From positions 119,428,697-119,492,696 of the forward strand of contig NC_089220.1 in the NCBI RefSeq assembly GCF_963924675.1: a stretch of 64,000 nt of DNA, read 5' to 3'. The notes beneath the pieces are model-generated. The model saw only the letters and a list, made by a program, of their open reading frames with translations, was not told where the DNA came from and did no database searches. Below are positions 30,701-40,450 of this stretch, piece by piece (position 1 is the stretch's first letter; every line of letters begins with the position of its first letter). The position numbers and the translations under genes are program-made. Origin of the DNA: Phocoena phocoena (taxonomy: Eukaryota > Chordata > Mammalia > Artiodactyla > Phocoenidae).

Positions 30701-33161
30701 TGCCTGGGCTGTGTGTTGAAGGATAAGTAGGAATTTTTCAGAGCAGGGGAAAATGTATTACTGGTTGAGAAGATGGCATATGCAAAGGCGCAGATGCATG
30801 AAACAGAAAGGCACATTCAGGGAATGACGGGAAGTTCTATTCTGGTGGTAAGAGAAGCATGAAAGGGGAGACATGGACAATGAGACTGAGCAGGGGAGAG
30901 GCAGGGATGAGGCCACACAGTGCCTCGTCTGAAAGAAACGCTGAGGACCTCGGCCTTTACTTTGAAGTCAGTGAGAGGCCACCGAAAGGTTTTAACTATA
31001 GAACTGACATAGTCAGATCTGTAATTTTAAAAAGTAACTTTGAACTGGTATAAAGAATACATTGAAGGAGAAAAACACCTGAATGCAGGGCGGGATAGTC
31101 GAGGCAGGAATGGAAAGAAGAAGATGGATTGTAGAGACATTTGAGAGGTAGACTGGCTAGGATTTAGTGAGTAATTGGAAATGTTTCACTCATACAAACT
31201 GTTGTTTACTTTTTCAAGAAAGTGTCTATCTGTCCCCCTGGAACACACTCGTCTAGGACAGGGGAATCTTTACCTTTCCCACAGTGCCTGCCATAGAAGA
31301 GGTACTTAGTGAACATTTGTTAATTAAATGAAGATGTTTCGGTAGGTCTGGAAAAATATTTGTCAAACAAGGTACTATTTCTATAGGACCACAGCATCCT
31401 TAACACAAGTCATTTCAATCCATTTGTAACACAGCTATTGCTTCATATAGAGGTCTGGCTATGTCTTATCTGGATGAAAACTTCAGGTTTTAATTTGTGA
31501 ATGCAGACTGTTTTCAGTGAGCAGCATAAAGAATACCATGGATTTCTAAAGATGTAGGTAATCTTGCTAGTAGACTAGTAAAGTACAGACCTGGGCAGAA
31601 AGAAATCTTTTACTGTCATAAAATGTATGCATCTACTACCCTATTTCCTTCATAACACATGTTAAGAGGCGCCATATAAAAAGAGAGTCTGGCCCTAGGT
31701 GTATTTAAAGTAAAATAAATCAAAACCAACAAATAAAAAATTCTTATAAGCAAAATAAAACTCCAGATCTTACCTCCAGTGTTTTATCCAATTTGGCAGC
31801 TACTCTTCCAATTTCATATAATAGCTGGGGGCTGATGGGAATCTCAGCTATAGGCCTTCCTGGTAGATAAGTCAGCAGCCTCACCAAGTAGCTTTTGATT
31901 TCAGAGTCGCTATCTAGATGGATGGAAGTATATATCCTGTCAATTATTCTTGAAAAAATAAAAAGAGTAGAAGCTATTCTGCCTTTCCAATTACTATTGC
32001 AAAGAATAATACAGAACAAGAGAAAAAACATGCTAACCTAGGACAAGTCAGCAGGATTCTGTGAAGTAGGGCCAAATGGATCAAGCAAGCAGGTACAACA
32101 GACAGACATTAGGACATTGGAACCAGCCATTTACATACTAACATAACTGTGGCCCCAAGTCTGCTGGCCTTAGCTCTAAACATAAATCACCTTCTCTGGT
32201 AAGTGAAGGCCTAAAAAACATTTTTTATAAATTTAAAATCGAGGAAGGTATGATAAAGAAATGAGTGTTTCAGAATCACAGGCTTCTTTAGGGACAAACT
32301 GCTGCTTGGAGAACTCTATTAGATACATCTTAAGAAAAAAAGAAAGATACATCTTAGAATTGAGAGGAACCAAGTTTCACAGATGAGGTTTCCTTAAGAA
32401 TTTAAGTTGTGTACCCAAGGTCACATGTACAGTAATTACAGAGCTGGGATCTAAAATTGCTGATTCTGTGTTCTTTCTACAAGATCACAGCACTGAAATA
32501 TACAGCTGATCTAATGAATAAAAATATTTAATTATTTTCCTAATTAAAAATAAAAGTTCCCTTAGTTTCCACATGTCCCTTTAGGTGTTCATCCATCAGA
32601 TCCTTCCCAGGCAGAAGAGTTACACCAGACCCAGGCTCTAACCACTTCTGAATCACAGCCCCAGTCTCTACTTGGGTGATGCTGTGTCTTCTCCCAACTG
32701 CTGAAAAAGTAACCCTGTCTACACTTGGAATGACATACCTGTTCTTGATATTTCTACTTGTAGCCAAAATGCAGTAATGCACATGGACAGGTGACGACCA
32801 GTGGTAGTCTCGTACCTACTGATATGAGAGAGGTTAAGTTGTCTCCTTTAGTACGACACATGGAGGCCGTTGGAAATCCAGCTGCTCTCAGAAATATGAT
32901 GATGTGACTCTGCACTTCAATCAGGTCTGGAGTTTTGCTTGACTCGCTGTTGCTTATTTTGAGGACATACTCATTTGGGCCATCTGTAGTGTCTTTGGTT
33001 CTTAAAATGCATACATGAAAGTTTTGGTCATCATAGCTAGGAAGTGGCTGGATCTTGGAAACTTTTAATCCAAATACCGATTCCACTAATGCAGAGGCTT
33101 GTACCTCACTGAAAGTGGGTTTGGTAAGAGCCTGTGATTGCTGACCACCTCCACTTGACAT
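14542..33161 (-). CDS. HYKK: HYKK, hydroxylysine kinase, complete CDS in 4 coding exons
   Basis: GTP-dependent kinase that phosphorylates 5-hydroxy-L-lysine in lysine and collagen catabolism; aminoglycoside-phosphotransferase (APH) fold family, formerly AGPHD1. Coding exons: 33161-32816, 31913-31774, 22622-22439, 15002-14542; all GT-AG, in phase, 1131 nt = 376 codons plus stop. The catalytic loop HGDLNDHN is at residues 227-234 (Asp229 the likely base), and the metal-binding motif is LDFDD at 255-259. I start at MSSGGGQQ because it matches the family N-terminus; an upstream in-frame ATG lies before the acceptor 'ttccttag' and is intronic. Compared with recalled human protein (373 residues) there are three extra residues, TTD, at 58-60, and DFGD reads DFDD. 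No frameshift or stop was seen. Human HYKK also has a non-coding first exon. Confidence 0.95.
15299..15332. repeat. (AC)n microsatellite
   Basis: About 17 perfect units in the last HYKK intron; a good polymorphic marker candidate. Confidence 0.97.
15498..15800. mobile_element. hAT-type non-autonomous transposon
   Basis: Inverted ends 'cagtaccgctcaaagtgggg' and 'agtttgagaagcactg' flank 300 bp without coding capacity. Family not named. Confidence 0.6.
15821..16155 (+). mobile_element. CHR-type SINE, long form
   Basis: Same architecture as the copy at 1153, ending in TAAA repeats. Target-site duplication 'ccactgagtgagg' (15808-15820) and 'cctctgagtgagg' (16157-16169). Confidence 0.92.
16595..16820 (+). 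mobile_element. CHR-type SINE, short form, long poly(A)
   Basis: Flanked by the perfect 14-bp duplication 'aagaaatgatacag', and has a poly(A) of about 30; a young insertion. HYKK intron. Confidence 0.94.
17612..17630. repeat. Short (AC)n microsatellite
   Basis: About nine units followed by 'gtgtgcgcg'. Confidence 0.85.
18930..19129. mobile_element. hAT-type MITE ('gtagccactt' family)
   Basis: Begins 'agctgctctgtcccacatag', ends 'aagaaaattctactcgaaagc'. A relative in the opposite orientation is at 57041-57190. Confidence 0.55.
19510..19890 (+). repeat. MLT1-like MaLR LTR, diverged
   Basis: Ends with 'aatttgggggttatttgtta' and 'ctagctgatacac'; a middle part has 'gagaaaacacagagcc'. Inserted in the old L1. 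Confidence 0.45.
20938..21200 (-). repeat. L2-like fragment
   Basis: 'gggagaccagttaggaggct' and 'gagaaatgatggtagtttgg' match a widespread L2-associated pattern. Confidence 0.45.
21285..21662 (+). repeat. MLT1/MST-type MaLR LTR
   Basis: Good match to the MLT1A/B wording: 'aaccctcagtgcaatggtat', 'atgatgggattagtgtctt', 'ccaccatgtgagg', 'catttctgttgtttaagcca' and a closing 'gactattac'. Confidence 0.75.
21770..22200 (+). repeat. Ancient L1 3' fragment with internal (AC)n
   Basis: 'attgcagcatcatttataca' and 'ctatggaatattattcagca' are L1 3' phrases. A perfect AC tract splits them at 21927-21958. Confidence 0.65.
21927..21958. repeat. (AC)n microsatellite
   Basis: About 16 perfect units between two halves of an L1 phrase. 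Confidence 0.97.
22221..22283. repeat. Two-copy tandem repeat, 34-bp period
   Basis: 'ggggcttcaaatgtagcaat' recurs 34 bp later (22255), with a 29-bp identical core. About 155 bp from the HYKK exon at 22439. Confidence 0.9.
22439..22622 (-). CDS. HYKK: HYKK coding exon, residues 163-224
   Basis: 184 nt encoding [19 protein letters not shown] through KLSHFRE and one base of Cys224. Acceptor 'gatttag', donor 'gtgagt'. Too short and atypical in start to stand out as an open frame, but it aligns to the family throughout. Confidence 0.94.
22910..23425 (+). repeat. L2 3' end
   Basis: 'ttactcagaaatcaccttct', 'ccctgaccactccatctaaa', 'aacagtgcctggcacataga' and a final 'attgaataaatgaatg' are the usual L2 3' phrases. 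Confidence 0.75.
23640..23868. mobile_element. hAT-like relic
   Basis: 'gtagctttcaaatttttttg' and 'gacctggagtttgaaaacct' form weak inverted ends. Family not named. Confidence 0.45.
24540..25490 (+). repeat. MIR SINE split by an L1
   Basis: MIR runs 24540-24660 ('cagacagatctgggtttcaa') and resumes after the L1 at about 25410, ending 'tctcaataaatgtttgttga'. Confidence 0.65.
24661..25398 (+). mobile_element. L1 3' fragment (ORF2 end plus 3' UTR)
   Basis: Starts in the ORF2 end ('gtgtagccactatggaaaac'), continues through 'cataaaaagaatgaaataat' and the 3' UTR to 'acttcaataaaataaaattt'. Target-site duplication 'aataccaacctca' (24648-24660 and 25397-25409). Confidence 0.88.
25491..26929. other. 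HYKK: HYKK intron, no confident feature
   Basis: A cytosine-rich part (25500-25990) and an AT-rich part follow. I recognise no exon or named repeat; one MIR/L2-like phrase occurs near 26750. Confidence 0.4.
27703..27733. repeat. (AC)n microsatellite
   Basis: About 15 perfect units inside the old L1. Confidence 0.97.
27892..28098 (+). mobile_element. CHR-type SINE, short form
   Basis: Standard head, poly(A) of 15, likely duplication 'gaaggtga'. Inserted in the old L1. Confidence 0.9.
28851..28948. repeat. Perfect 2 x 49-bp tandem duplication
   Basis: The 49-bp unit beginning 'tgttaaagtgttctcagccc' occupies 28851-28899 and is repeated without a mismatch at 28900-28948. Confidence 0.95.
29350..29537 (-). 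mobile_element. CHR-type SINE, short form
   Basis: Reverse copy starting with a T-run and ending 'ccaccagggaagcc'. Flanks share 'ggttggctct', the target-site duplication. Lies in an L2-like region. Confidence 0.9.
29590..30000 (+). repeat. L2-like fragment
   Basis: 'aaataagacaaagtccaaac', 'ttactccaccctatgtttcc' and 'ccttcctccttttctctgac' recall the L2 3' region. Confidence 0.5.
30205..30600 (+). repeat. MLT1-like MaLR LTR, 3' truncated
   Basis: 'ttggccaatggaatatgagc', 'tgcacgagtgaccccaatta' and 'tcaacccacagaatcat' match the MLT1 pattern. Confidence 0.5.
30640..31335 (-). repeat. L2-like fragments
   Basis: 'ggatgaggccacacagtg', 'gaactgacatagtcagatct' and similar phrases mark an L2-associated pattern. 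A separate plus-strand L2 end ('cacagtgcctgccatagaag') closes near 31330. Confidence 0.45.
31774..31913 (-). CDS. HYKK: HYKK coding exon, residues 116-162
   Basis: 140 nt encoding [19 protein letters not shown] through AAKLDKTLE. Acceptor 'catctag', donor 'gtaaga'. It ends in phase 0. Confidence 0.94.
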
Positions 33162-33166
33162 TATTT
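32816..33166 (-). CDS. HYKK: HYKK first coding exon, residues 1-116
   Basis: Acceptor 'ttccttag' precedes five UTR bases and ATG at 33161-33159. It encodes [17 protein letters not shown] through NLTSLISV and the first base of Asp116. Donor 'gtacga'. It forms the N-lobe, including the VLKIS strand, and carries the TTD insertion. Confidence 0.94.
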
Positions 33167-34018
33167 CTAAGGAAAAAAAAAAAAAAGCCCCAAACAAATA
33201 AACTAGAAAGGGGACATATAATGAATATACTTATTTAAAATATTTTTCTTAAGACAGACCAATAATGTTTCCCAGTACTGATTCTGTATTTCTCTTGATT
33301 ATGAATTTTCACTCATAAAGTTAAAAAAATCAAATGAGTGTATGAGATAAAAAAGCAGTGAATAAAAATCCTTGTACCATAAATGATTTCTAAACTCACC
33401 TCTCAAGCAAAAGGTATGTTTCCAGGGACAGAATGAAGACCAGGAAAGCACCTTGGTATCAGCAATTCCTCCACCCCTCCCAGCACCATGAACTTTATTT
33501 AAAGGGGGAAGTTAGGTCCTGAGAGGTTAGTGTCTTGCCCAAAGTTATATATAAAGTTACAGTGAGAACTCAGCTCTCTAGACTCCTAATCCATAATTAT
33601 GTACTTTGGACTATATTACCATCAGTTTTGGTTTAAAATATAAATTCAAATACAGTGATCTTACTTTTCTGTGTTAAATTACAAAGGTCATCATCTAGCT
33701 TATTGCACATACTTTGAAGGGTGGGCTGATGTGCAAAGCATCACGTGAAGCACTGTGGGAGACAGGAAATGCACTTAGAGGGCTCTGAAAAGTTAACTCA
33801 CGGTCACAGATATCCCAAATAATAAAAAACATAAAAGCTGTTCAAAACAAGTTATAAGGCAGTACGTGATAAACTGATAGAATGCCAAAGAAAACACTGA
33901 ATTGAGTATAAACCTGAAATGACTGAATTATCACTGAAGTGACTAAGTTTACCTTAAATTGTAAAGAATAAAATTTCTACTGTTAAGCAGAATAGGGGCT
34001 TAAAATAAAAATTAAGGA
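33167..34018 (-). other. HYKK: HYKK intron 1 start, no confident feature
   Basis: Sequence between the first coding exon and the SINE at 34019; AT-rich, no exon or named repeat recognised. Confidence 0.4.
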
Positions 34019-34313
34019 GGCTTCCCCGGTGGCGCAGTGGTTGAGAGTCTGCCTGCCAATGCGGGGGGACACGGGTTCGAGCCCTGGTCTGGGACGAACC
34101 CACACGCTGCGGAGCAACTAGGCCCGTGAGCCACAACTACTGAGCCTGCGCGTCTGGAGCCTGGGCTCTGCAACAAGAGAGGCCGCGATAGTGAGAGGCC
34201 CGTGCACCGCGATGAAGAGTGGCCCCTGCTTGCCATAACTAGAGAAAGCCCTCGCACAGAAACGAAGACCCAACACAGCCATAAATAAATAAATAAATAA
34301 ATTAATTAAAAAA
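34019..34313 (+). mobile_element. CHR-type SINE, long form variant
   Basis: Head 'ggcttccccggtggcgcagt', cacaactactga module and TAAA tail. Target-site duplication 'aaaattaagg' on both sides. Confidence 0.9.
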
Positions 34314-34565
34314 AATTAAGGTCACTTACAAAAAGTAAAGGTGCTTCTGAGTTTATGCCCTATGAAATTAATATCTACAAAAACTGTGGTAGAAATTCAG
34401 GGGAGACAGAAATTACTACAGCCTAAGGATATTCTTGAGAAGATGGATTTGAATTGAGTTAGTAAATATGAGTTGGATACATAGGATGGGGGAGACTGCT
34501 TTCTTCCCCTTGATAATGCCACCCCCTGCTGCACATACTTGGCATATTTCCTGAGTATATATATC

Positions 34566-34584
34566 TAGAGAGAGAGAGAGAGAG
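34566..34584. repeat. Short (AG)n microsatellite
   Basis: About nine units. Confidence 0.85.
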
Positions 34585-34829
34585 ACAGGAGGCAATGTAA
34601 GGCTTCTGAATATCCTTTAGGACCCAAATATTTAAGATCTTTGCAATCTCCCCCTTTTCCCAAAATAGTTTTATTCCAACCCTTCCTTCATAGTAAATTG
34701 TAAATAATTAATAACGTCTTGGGGATGGGTTGCATTTTAGGGTGCAAGTTAGATTGCTGTTCAAGGGATGTAATGTTATATAAAAAGAATCTCATAAACA
34801 GCTAGTTCTTGTTGTTTAGAAATCAGAAC

Positions 34830-35005
34830 AGCTGTTGCTTCTGGCAAGAAGGTGGCATGAGGGAACAACTTTCTGGGGGGAAAATGTTCTGTATCTTGAC
34901 TAGGCTTTGGTTACATGGGTGTAAACATTTGTCAAAATTTAGCTTAAATCTTAGGTCAGAGTAAGATCTGTGAATCTCACTGAATATAAATTTTACCTTA
35001 AAAAA
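34830..35005 (+). repeat. L1M-like 3' fragment
   Basis: 'aatgttctgtatcttgacta' through 'gggtgtaaacatttgtcaaa' and 'ctgaatataaattttacctt' match old L1M 3' UTRs. Confidence 0.5.
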
Positions 35006-36786
35006 AAGGCTTTGTGAGAGACTGGCTAGGACAGATGGTGGGGTGGGATCTTAGGACTTTCTCAGAGCTCCCCAAATCAGAGCATATGCCTGTTAATGTC
35101 TAATCACTTCAGATCTATGACAAAGTCCAACTTATTGCAGTGAAGGGAAAGGGATAAAATTCAGGGAGGTACACTAGGGCTCTCCTATATGACCCCCTCC
35201 CTGACTCAGCCCCAAGACTATAGCCTGATGACTCAAGTGATAAGAGTATAAACCCCAAATGCCAGTCCCCTCCCCATCCTTCCTTGCCTGATCCTCCTAA
35301 GTGATTCCTCCTGCCTCTAAACTTGCATAGCCTCTGGTGCCGCTGTAGGTTTCCACCACCTGTTATAGTTATTGCATTCTTGCCTATTGCTTCTCATGTC
35401 TGCTTTCTGACCAGTGCATTTGCTTTCACAAGCAAATTAAGTCGTTCAGATTTTGTTTACTAAAGACATGTGACAAAGCCTACATGGGGTTTGAAACCGT
35501 CTTTGCACCTGAAACTTCTGGGAACCAATATATCCCGTCACATTGTATATGGGCTTAAGACTTCACATGGGATTTTAACATTCCTTCTGGAGATTTATAA
35601 ACAGGTGTAAGGCCCATATTCAGAACGTAATATGAACTAAAGCTTTAAATTCAGGACAAAATCCTGGAGTAATTTTTCAAATCCTAAAGCATTAAAGATG
35701 TCAGGATAACTCTGAATTTGATATGAATTATAAATACTTAAAGTTGGAAGGACGCTTAGAGGCAGTTAGTGAAGGCCAATCTGCCTTCCAGTCTAGAAAA
35801 TGTTTCTGTAACATTCTTGAATGGGGTTTGTTAAGCCTCAACATGAAGCGCCCTTGTTTTCTAAAGCAATGTAAAGCAATGTTGGCAGCTCTAGCCATCA
35901 AAAGACAGCCTGGTGTTAACAAAAAGTTGTGCTGGTTAAGTGTATTTTACCACAATTTTTTTTTTTTAATGAAGAAAAGAGGTGCTCTGCTGGGAGAAAT
36001 AAAACATATTTTATACCTACCGTCTGAAATTTTGGACTATTCACATCTCCTCTAAAAGGGAGTTGGACTAGATCATCCCTAAAAATCCCTTCTAGTGCTA
36101 ACGTTCTCTTTCTAAAGTTCTTTCTTTTTGAGCTTAAATTTGCCTTTTTTTCTTTGTCTACAAAGACTCCAAATTATGGAACTAATGACACAGATCAAGT
36201 CAGCTGCTGTAAGTAAGTAAATACAGAGAAATATACGTTAAGAAATGTCTGTCTTAACCAAATGTCTTTTGCATGGGTGGAGGGGGCAAAGAAGGGAACT
36301 CAAATCCTGTAGGTAGTTGATCTATATTTCCTGCCAACAGTGTTTCACTTGGCTTCTGAGAAATCACTCAGGAAGCAAATGCTTTCCAACTCCAGGGCTT
36401 ATGCCAGAATCTCAAAACCTTTGTCCTACAACCAGGGGAGCTGGACCTTAAACTCTGCACTTTGTGTAAAGTATACCAGAAAATAAACAGGAGTCATTCT
36501 TGATTCCCCTCCCTCACAAAGTGTTACCAAGTCTAGTAAATTCTACCTTCGCATGTCTTCCAAATTGCCCTTCTTGACCTGCAATTCTTTCTGCTATGCC
36601 CTTCCAAGGTTGGAGAGCAAGGATTATACCCAGTAAACCTCTGTACCCCCAGCCTAGACTCTTATTAAATATCAGAGGAACTAATGAAAGGAGGGTTGCC
36701 TTTACTCAATAGGTTCAATGGGGCCGTTTACCCTCGAAGGGAATCAGGAAACAGAAAGGCAGGGAAATTAGAATCTGTAGTTTTTC
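35006..36786. other. Upstream HYKK intron, no confident feature
   Basis: Mixed sequence with a possible L2 fragment at about 36490-36690; nothing gene-like on either strand. Confidence 0.4.
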
Positions 36787-36942
36787 GTTGCGGAGCACAG
36801 GCTCCGGACGCGCAGGCTCAGCGGCCATGGCTCACGAGCCCAGCCGCTCCGCGGCATGCGGGATCTTCCCGGACGGAGGGACGAACCCGTGTTCCCTGTA
36901 TCGACAGGCGGACTCTCAACCACTGCGCCACCAGGGAAGCCC
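36787..36942 (-). mobile_element. CHR-type SINE, 3'-truncated and tailless
   Basis: Reverse copy lacking the last roughly 40 bp of the element and any A-tail, yet flanked by 'gaatctgtagtttttc' (36771-36786) and 'gaacctgtagtttttc' (36949-36964). Confidence 0.88.
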
Positions 36943-37299
36943 TGTAGAGAACCTGTAGTTTTTCAGAAGACAACAACAGGTGCTGTGAGTTCCCTTCCAG
37001 TGAGAAGGGTGAGAGGGAAAGAGTGGTGGGCGAGCGGGCTGCAGAAGAGTCAGGAAAATAAGGGAGAAGGAGGACACACAAGTTCAGAGCGTTATTACTT
37101 TAGTGAGGTCCAGTTGAGCCCTAGAAATTGTTCCCACCAGACACCTGGCCGTGAGTGCCAGGCGCCGTACCTCCCCTCTGTCAGGGTCTCCGCACAGGTC
37201 TGGCAGAGTTGGACCAGATGGCTTCTCGGGTCCTTCGCCCCAATTCTGGGATCTCAACCCAGCCCTTCTGGGTTACAGGTGCGATCCAGGGAGGAAGGT

Positions 37300-38100
37300 G
37301 ACTTGTGCATCACCTACGCAGCGAGTCTGACGTGGATCAAGGATGGGAGAAGCCCGAGGCTCATGACTCCTGGCCCGACTTGCAGCAAGCCTCCCTGCTC
37401 TCTGGGCCAGCCTCCCAGCGGGTTCTGGGGTTCATCTCTGCTTTCCCCACCCAGCTCACCCGCAACGACCCGAGGTCCTGAGGTGACTCCCGCTCTCCAG
37501 CAGCCCGGGACTGTAGCCGCAGTCCTCCGCTCTAGCTCGGAGGTCTCGCCTGACTCGCAGCTCCTGGGTCCGCCCCTCGTCCGGGACCGAGAGTCCTGAC
37601 TTTTGATTGGCTCCTCGAGATCCCACCGCCGCCAATCAGCGCAGACGCTTGGAAGGCGAGGCCCGTCCAGGCCGACCGGGGCTATTCCAGCCCTGTCCCC
37701 GGCCTAAGAGGCTGCGAACAAAAATTTCGAGATCGGGCTTCGGATGGTCTTTCTGCAATCCCACCCCGCCTTCTCTCGGTGGTCACCCCAGTCAGAACTC
37801 GGCCACCTCACTACAAAACTGGATTTCTTGTTTATGATTGGCTCTTCCAGATTCCGCCCCGCCCCGCCCCTCCCTTTGGTGAGTAGCCATTTAGCAGGCT
37901 TTCAGCTCTTGAGTGGCACCCTGCAGTTCCTCCCAGTCCACGTAGCTGTGGAGGCTTCTTGGCCTTATCCCAGGATTCTAGTTGTCTGGGTAGAATTCGC
38001 GTCCTCGTTTTTCTTTCCTCGCCCTCCCTTCTCTCCTGCTGGAAACACGTATCCCAGAGGCTTCGCAAGCGTGGCCGAGGTGGCCTCAAACCCATCCTGT
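37300..38100. promoter_or_regulatory. CpG-rich promoter block, probably HYKK
   Basis: GC-rich, CpG-containing sequence with CCAAT/ATTGG boxes at about 37604-37611, 37633-37639 and 37838-37845, and adjacent GC boxes at about 37856-37872. It sits roughly 4.3 kb upstream of the HYKK start codon and about 3 kb past the IREB2 poly(A) signal. Whether transcription also leaves on the plus strand cannot be seen. Confidence 0.6.
37460..37570 (-). other. HYKK: Possible HYKK non-coding first exon
   Basis: A minus-strand donor (gcgg then gtgagctgg, exon edge at 37460) lies just downstream of inverted CCAAT boxes in the only CpG-rich block between IREB2 and the first HYKK coding exon. Position and extent are inference. 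Confidence 0.3.
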
Positions 38101-40269
38101 CGCCCAAAACATCAAGAGCTCGGAGGACCTGGGAGTTTGACCTGGCAGTGTTCCGCACAGGACCTGGTTCTCCCGGGATACTGGAATGTTAGAATGTGAA
38201 ATTGTCTAATTTATCAGTTATGTCCACACGTTCCTTGTATTGATGGGGAAACTGAAGTCTAGAGGGCACAGAGCCTCAACCAGACCTGGTTACCCAACTT
38301 CTAGTTCAAGCTCTTGCACAGTGCCGAGTTTTCTATTCTCAAGATGTAAAGGAAGCGTGAAGGCCGCCCTAACAGGTCATCCCGGGGTCTGAGGTGACCA
38401 CAGTTCAGGTCTGCTGTGATAAGTGTGATTCATGTACACTGAGAACTGGTAATTGGATCAGAATCCTTATTTAGGTAGTTCAATCAGTGTATCCTCCCTC
38501 TGCAGGGAAGTGTAGAACATGATCATCAGGAGGCTGCCTTGGGAATCCTAACAGCCAGGCTGGTTGGGTGACCTTAATTGTCAAGGTCACCTGGCTGATA
38601 GCCAGTTTGATATACGTCTGCAACCAAGCAGAACCTGATAGTACAGAGCACTCTCTCTACTGGAGGAGAGTTCTAGACATCACTCATGTCTGCAACTTGG
38701 TCTGTTTTTGTCCATGCACATCTCCCTCTCCCCCTGTGCCCCCGCCCCCCCCCCCCCCAGGATACAGCACACTCTGGTTAGAGTGACCTTGATTGATTGA
38801 CTTGGTGGTTTCCCAAACCGCTATCAACCACCTATTGAGAGATCACCTCTTTTCTCCCTTTAGATATGCTTCTTATCTGCTTCACTTCTAATTTCCAAGT
38901 AGCAGGGCTTTCTTACAGCCCCAGGGCGGCATTCTTGATGTCTCATTCCTTTAGGGTGTCAAAGAAAAACTTTGATTTGGATTATCTGTAACCAGAACCT
39001 GACTCCCAATGGCCTTGTTAGGCCCCTCTGCATTCTCTTCCCTCAGGCAGGTCCTGAATTCTCTCCACCCTCTCACTATTCGACCTCTACTGATCTGGTT
39101 AATGTCTTTAAGATACACTGCTCAGCCATATTACTGGGTCTAAGAGAATGAACATTTCTAAGGCTCTTAATACATGCTACCAAATCATGTTTTTCCTCAG
39201 TAATGCCAATATTGGATACCATGATAATGAAAAAAGTTCCACCAATCTGATAGACAAGAAATGTCCCGTCACTGTTGTATTAACAAGTTTTTTCCTTCTC
39301 CACCTGGCCACTAGGACACTTAGGTATTGGCTCTCAAAGAGTTTAGTGATCAAAAATTGGAGTGAAACAAAATGAACAATCTGAAGAGATTATAGATATG
39401 ATTTTATATTATAAAACGTCCTATAAAACATAATAGCCCACTAGTTTTATGATACAACTATATATTGCAGGTTGTTTAAAAGGCTAAAAATTCAGTGCCA
39501 TCATCATGTAAACACAAAATTCACAGAGACAACACAATTGTCATTACACAAGCAAATTCTGTGGGGATTACATCTGCTTCTGCAATAAATGTTCCCTTTT
39601 TGTATACTAAACACAGCTTTATAATCTGATATTTTGGAAAACTTACCAGCCAAACAACTCATATCAAATTAAAACAAGCTGAAGCTAAACTTATAATTAA
39701 AAAGCAAAAGTGGCATCAAGTGAAAACCATAAACTAAGAAAACGCAACACTGGTGTTGCACTAGGCTTCCTTGAAAACTCCGGATATTCAAATATTCAAA
39801 CTATCACCATGTGTCTGTGTTGATATTGTAAAGCAAATAAGTCTTAGGATACTGAATTGGAATCCTTAGAAAACTGATAATGTACTAATTTTAGTTTATG
39901 AATACCAAATTTTAGTAGATTTCAATTACTCATTTAGGTTGCTATTAAGAGTGGGAGAAAGGGCAGATATTTTTAGATCAGTGGGCAGCTGACCATACTT
40001 ACAAAACATTACTTTAGAGGCTCATGGCCCTGGCTCCTGGCTCCAGATGACTTGCTTCAAGAGAGTGCTGATGAATAGCCAGTGGAAAGAGGAAGTGACA
40101 CCACCAGCTGGTCCTAAAGCATAGAGGCTCATGAAAACATAGCACCTCCATCCTGCATCCATCAAGAAAAGGCCCTTTCCTCCTGTAATACACAACTTTG
40201 TAGCATGAGACGAATTCAGTCCTAAATGTTCACTTTAACATAAATTACCTCCATAAAAAAAGATCTAGA
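38101..40269. other. Intergenic between HYKK promoter and IREB2 3' end
   Basis: No exon seen. Contains a run of 14 C (38745-38758) and a possible old L1 piece near 39155-39270. Confidence 0.4.
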
Positions 40270-40270
40270 G

Positions 40271-40450
40271 GGCTTCCCTGGTGGCACAGTGGTTGAGAGT
40301 CTGCCTGCCGATGCTGGGGACACGGGTTCGTGCCCCGGTCTGGGAAGATCCCACATACCGCGGAGCGGCTGAGCCTGCGCGTCCGGAGCCTGTGCTCCGC
40401 AACAGTGAGAGGCCCGCGTACCGCGAAAAAAAAAAAAAAAAAAAAAAAAA
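40271..40450 (+). mobile_element. CHR-type SINE, short form with internal deletion
   Basis: Standard head, but the 'gggcccgtgagccatggccg' part and the 'gggagaggccaca' part are missing. Poly(A) of about 25 and the perfect duplication 'gatctagag' mark a recent insertion. Confidence 0.92.

Noticed and set aside
33159..33197. Upstream in-frame ATG extending the HYKK N-terminus
   Set aside because: It is separated by the acceptor 'ttccttag' and so is intronic; the family start is MSSG.
36856..37599. Open frame of 247 codons on the plus strand
   Set aside because: It begins inside a SINE and runs through CpG-rich promoter sequence, where stops are rare. No domain, no homologue known to me, and it is antisense to HYKK.
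37744..38199. Open frame of 151 codons in the CpG-rich block
   Set aside because: GC-driven absence of stops; no recognisable protein features.
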